DNA of 5,676 nucleotides from Thermotogaceae bacterium (GTDB taxonomy: Bacteria; Thermotogota; Thermotogae; B21-G9; HyVt-16): contig DQYP01000059.1 of NCBI GenBank assembly GCA_011043375.1, positions 1 through 5,676 on the forward strand. The letters are read 5' to 3'. A program made the translations under genes and the position numbers. Below the pieces are notes generated by a model. The model was not told the origin of the DNA. It was given only the letters and a program-made list of their open reading frames with translations, and searched no databases. The first letter of the stretch is position 1. Each line of letters opens with the position of its first letter. Shown here piece after piece: positions 5,356 to 5,676 of this stretch.

Positions 5356-5676
5356 GATATACATAGCATTGATCCATTACCCAGTCTTGGGAAGGGATGG
5401 AAAAATAGTCTCATCTGCAGTTACCAATTTGGATGTTCATGATATTTCGAGAACCTCAAGGACGTATAATGTAAAGAGATTCTACGTTGTTACAAATTTA
5501 CCTGCTCAGCAGGACATAGTGAAGCGTGTGATAAGGTACTGGACTGAAGGATTCGGTCTTAAATACAATCCCAACAGGGCGGAAGCTCTAAGATTAGTTC
5601 GGTTGAAATCTTACATTGAAGAGGTTGTAGAGGAAATAGAAGAAGAGGAAAAGATGAAACCACTATTGGTATTCAC
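5342..5676 (+). CDS. SPOUT-fold RNA methyltransferase-like protein, N-terminal part (TM1570-like)
   Basis: An open frame of 111 codons runs off the right edge of the window, so there is no stop codon. The N-terminus KIYIALIHYPVLGRDGKIV (5-23) is followed by SAVTNLDVHDISRTSRTY (25-42), FYVVTNLPAQQDIV (47-60) and FGLKYNPNRAEALRLVRLKS (71-90). I recognise this as the conserved Thermotogota protein after trmD (TM1570 type), a SPOUT superfamily member with a predicted S-adenosylmethionine-binding knot in its C-terminal part, outside this window. The first part fits the SPOUT Rossmann-like half, with the TxLDxxDIxR-like segment used for RNA recognition in relatives. The substrate is unknown to me. 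The start ATG 5342 overlaps trmD by 14 bases, with GGAG at 5331-5334 spaced 7 bases from it. The acidic run EEVVEEIEEEEK (93-104) is probably a helix. In relatives rplS follows. Confidence 0.8.
   Translation, partial: MVLNKIYIALIHYPVLGRDGKIVSSAVTNLDVHDISRTSRTYNVKRFYVVTNLPAQQDIVKRVIRYWTEGFGLKYNPNRAEALRLVRLKSYIEEVVEEIEEEEKMKPLLVF

Noticed and set aside
1..5676. CRISPR arrays, tRNA or rRNA genes, transposase ends, toxin-antitoxin pairs
   Set aside because: I saw no regularly spaced repeats, no cloverleaf-like stretches, no transposase motifs and no small paired genes in any gap.

Overview
The window looks like part of a chromosome from a thermophilic bacterium of the Thermotogota (Thermotoga/Pseudothermotoga type). 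The main evidence is the gene order ffh-rpsP-KH protein-rimM-trmD followed by a SPOUT-fold RNA methyltransferase. As I recall, this is the order of the Thermotoga maritima locus TM1565-TM1570, where rplS comes next. Strong GGAGGTG ribosome binding sites, tightly overlapping genes, A/T-rich codons and lysine/isoleucine-rich proteins agree with that. I cannot fix the genus without a search.

Left part (1 to about 1970): the window opens inside the last 51 codons of a methyl-accepting chemotaxis protein, which is closed by a strong intrinsic terminator (184-212). Directly after the terminator, on the same strand, comes an open frame that looks like an auxin-efflux-carrier (AEC) type permease lacking its N-terminal part. 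Its only upstream start codon lies inside the terminator hairpin, so I call it a 5'-truncated pseudogene. Facing it, with only 4 bases between the stop codons, is a PiT-family (PHO4) anion permease on the minus strand. Its internal duplication is clear, but the acidic ND signature of phosphate transporters is altered in both halves.

Middle (1855-2191): a 337-base A/T-rich divergent intergenic region. It holds a sigma70-type promoter for the permease on the minus strand, a nested dyad around 2021-2044, a near-consensus promoter for ffh (TTGACT, 18 bases, TATACT) and a small hairpin in the ffh leader.

Right part (2192-5676): one compact operon on the plus strand. It encodes the signal recognition particle GTPase Ffh, ribosomal protein bS16, a KhpA-type KH RNA-binding protein, the 30S maturation factor RimM, the tRNA (guanine-37-N1) methyltransferase TrmD, and the start of a second SPOUT methyltransferase cut by the window end. 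Spacing falls from 18 bases (ffh/rpsP) to 5 bases (rpsP/khpA), and then genes overlap by 4, 8 and 14 bases. No internal terminator is visible, so co-transcription and translational coupling are likely. The shared theme is ribosome assembly, tRNA modification and co-translational membrane targeting.

I see no phage, CRISPR, insertion sequence, tRNA or rRNA, and nothing that amounts to a new defence or mobile system. The points most worth a second look are the truncated permease at the terminator, the unusual PiT signature and the uncharacterised SPOUT enzyme coupled to trmD.
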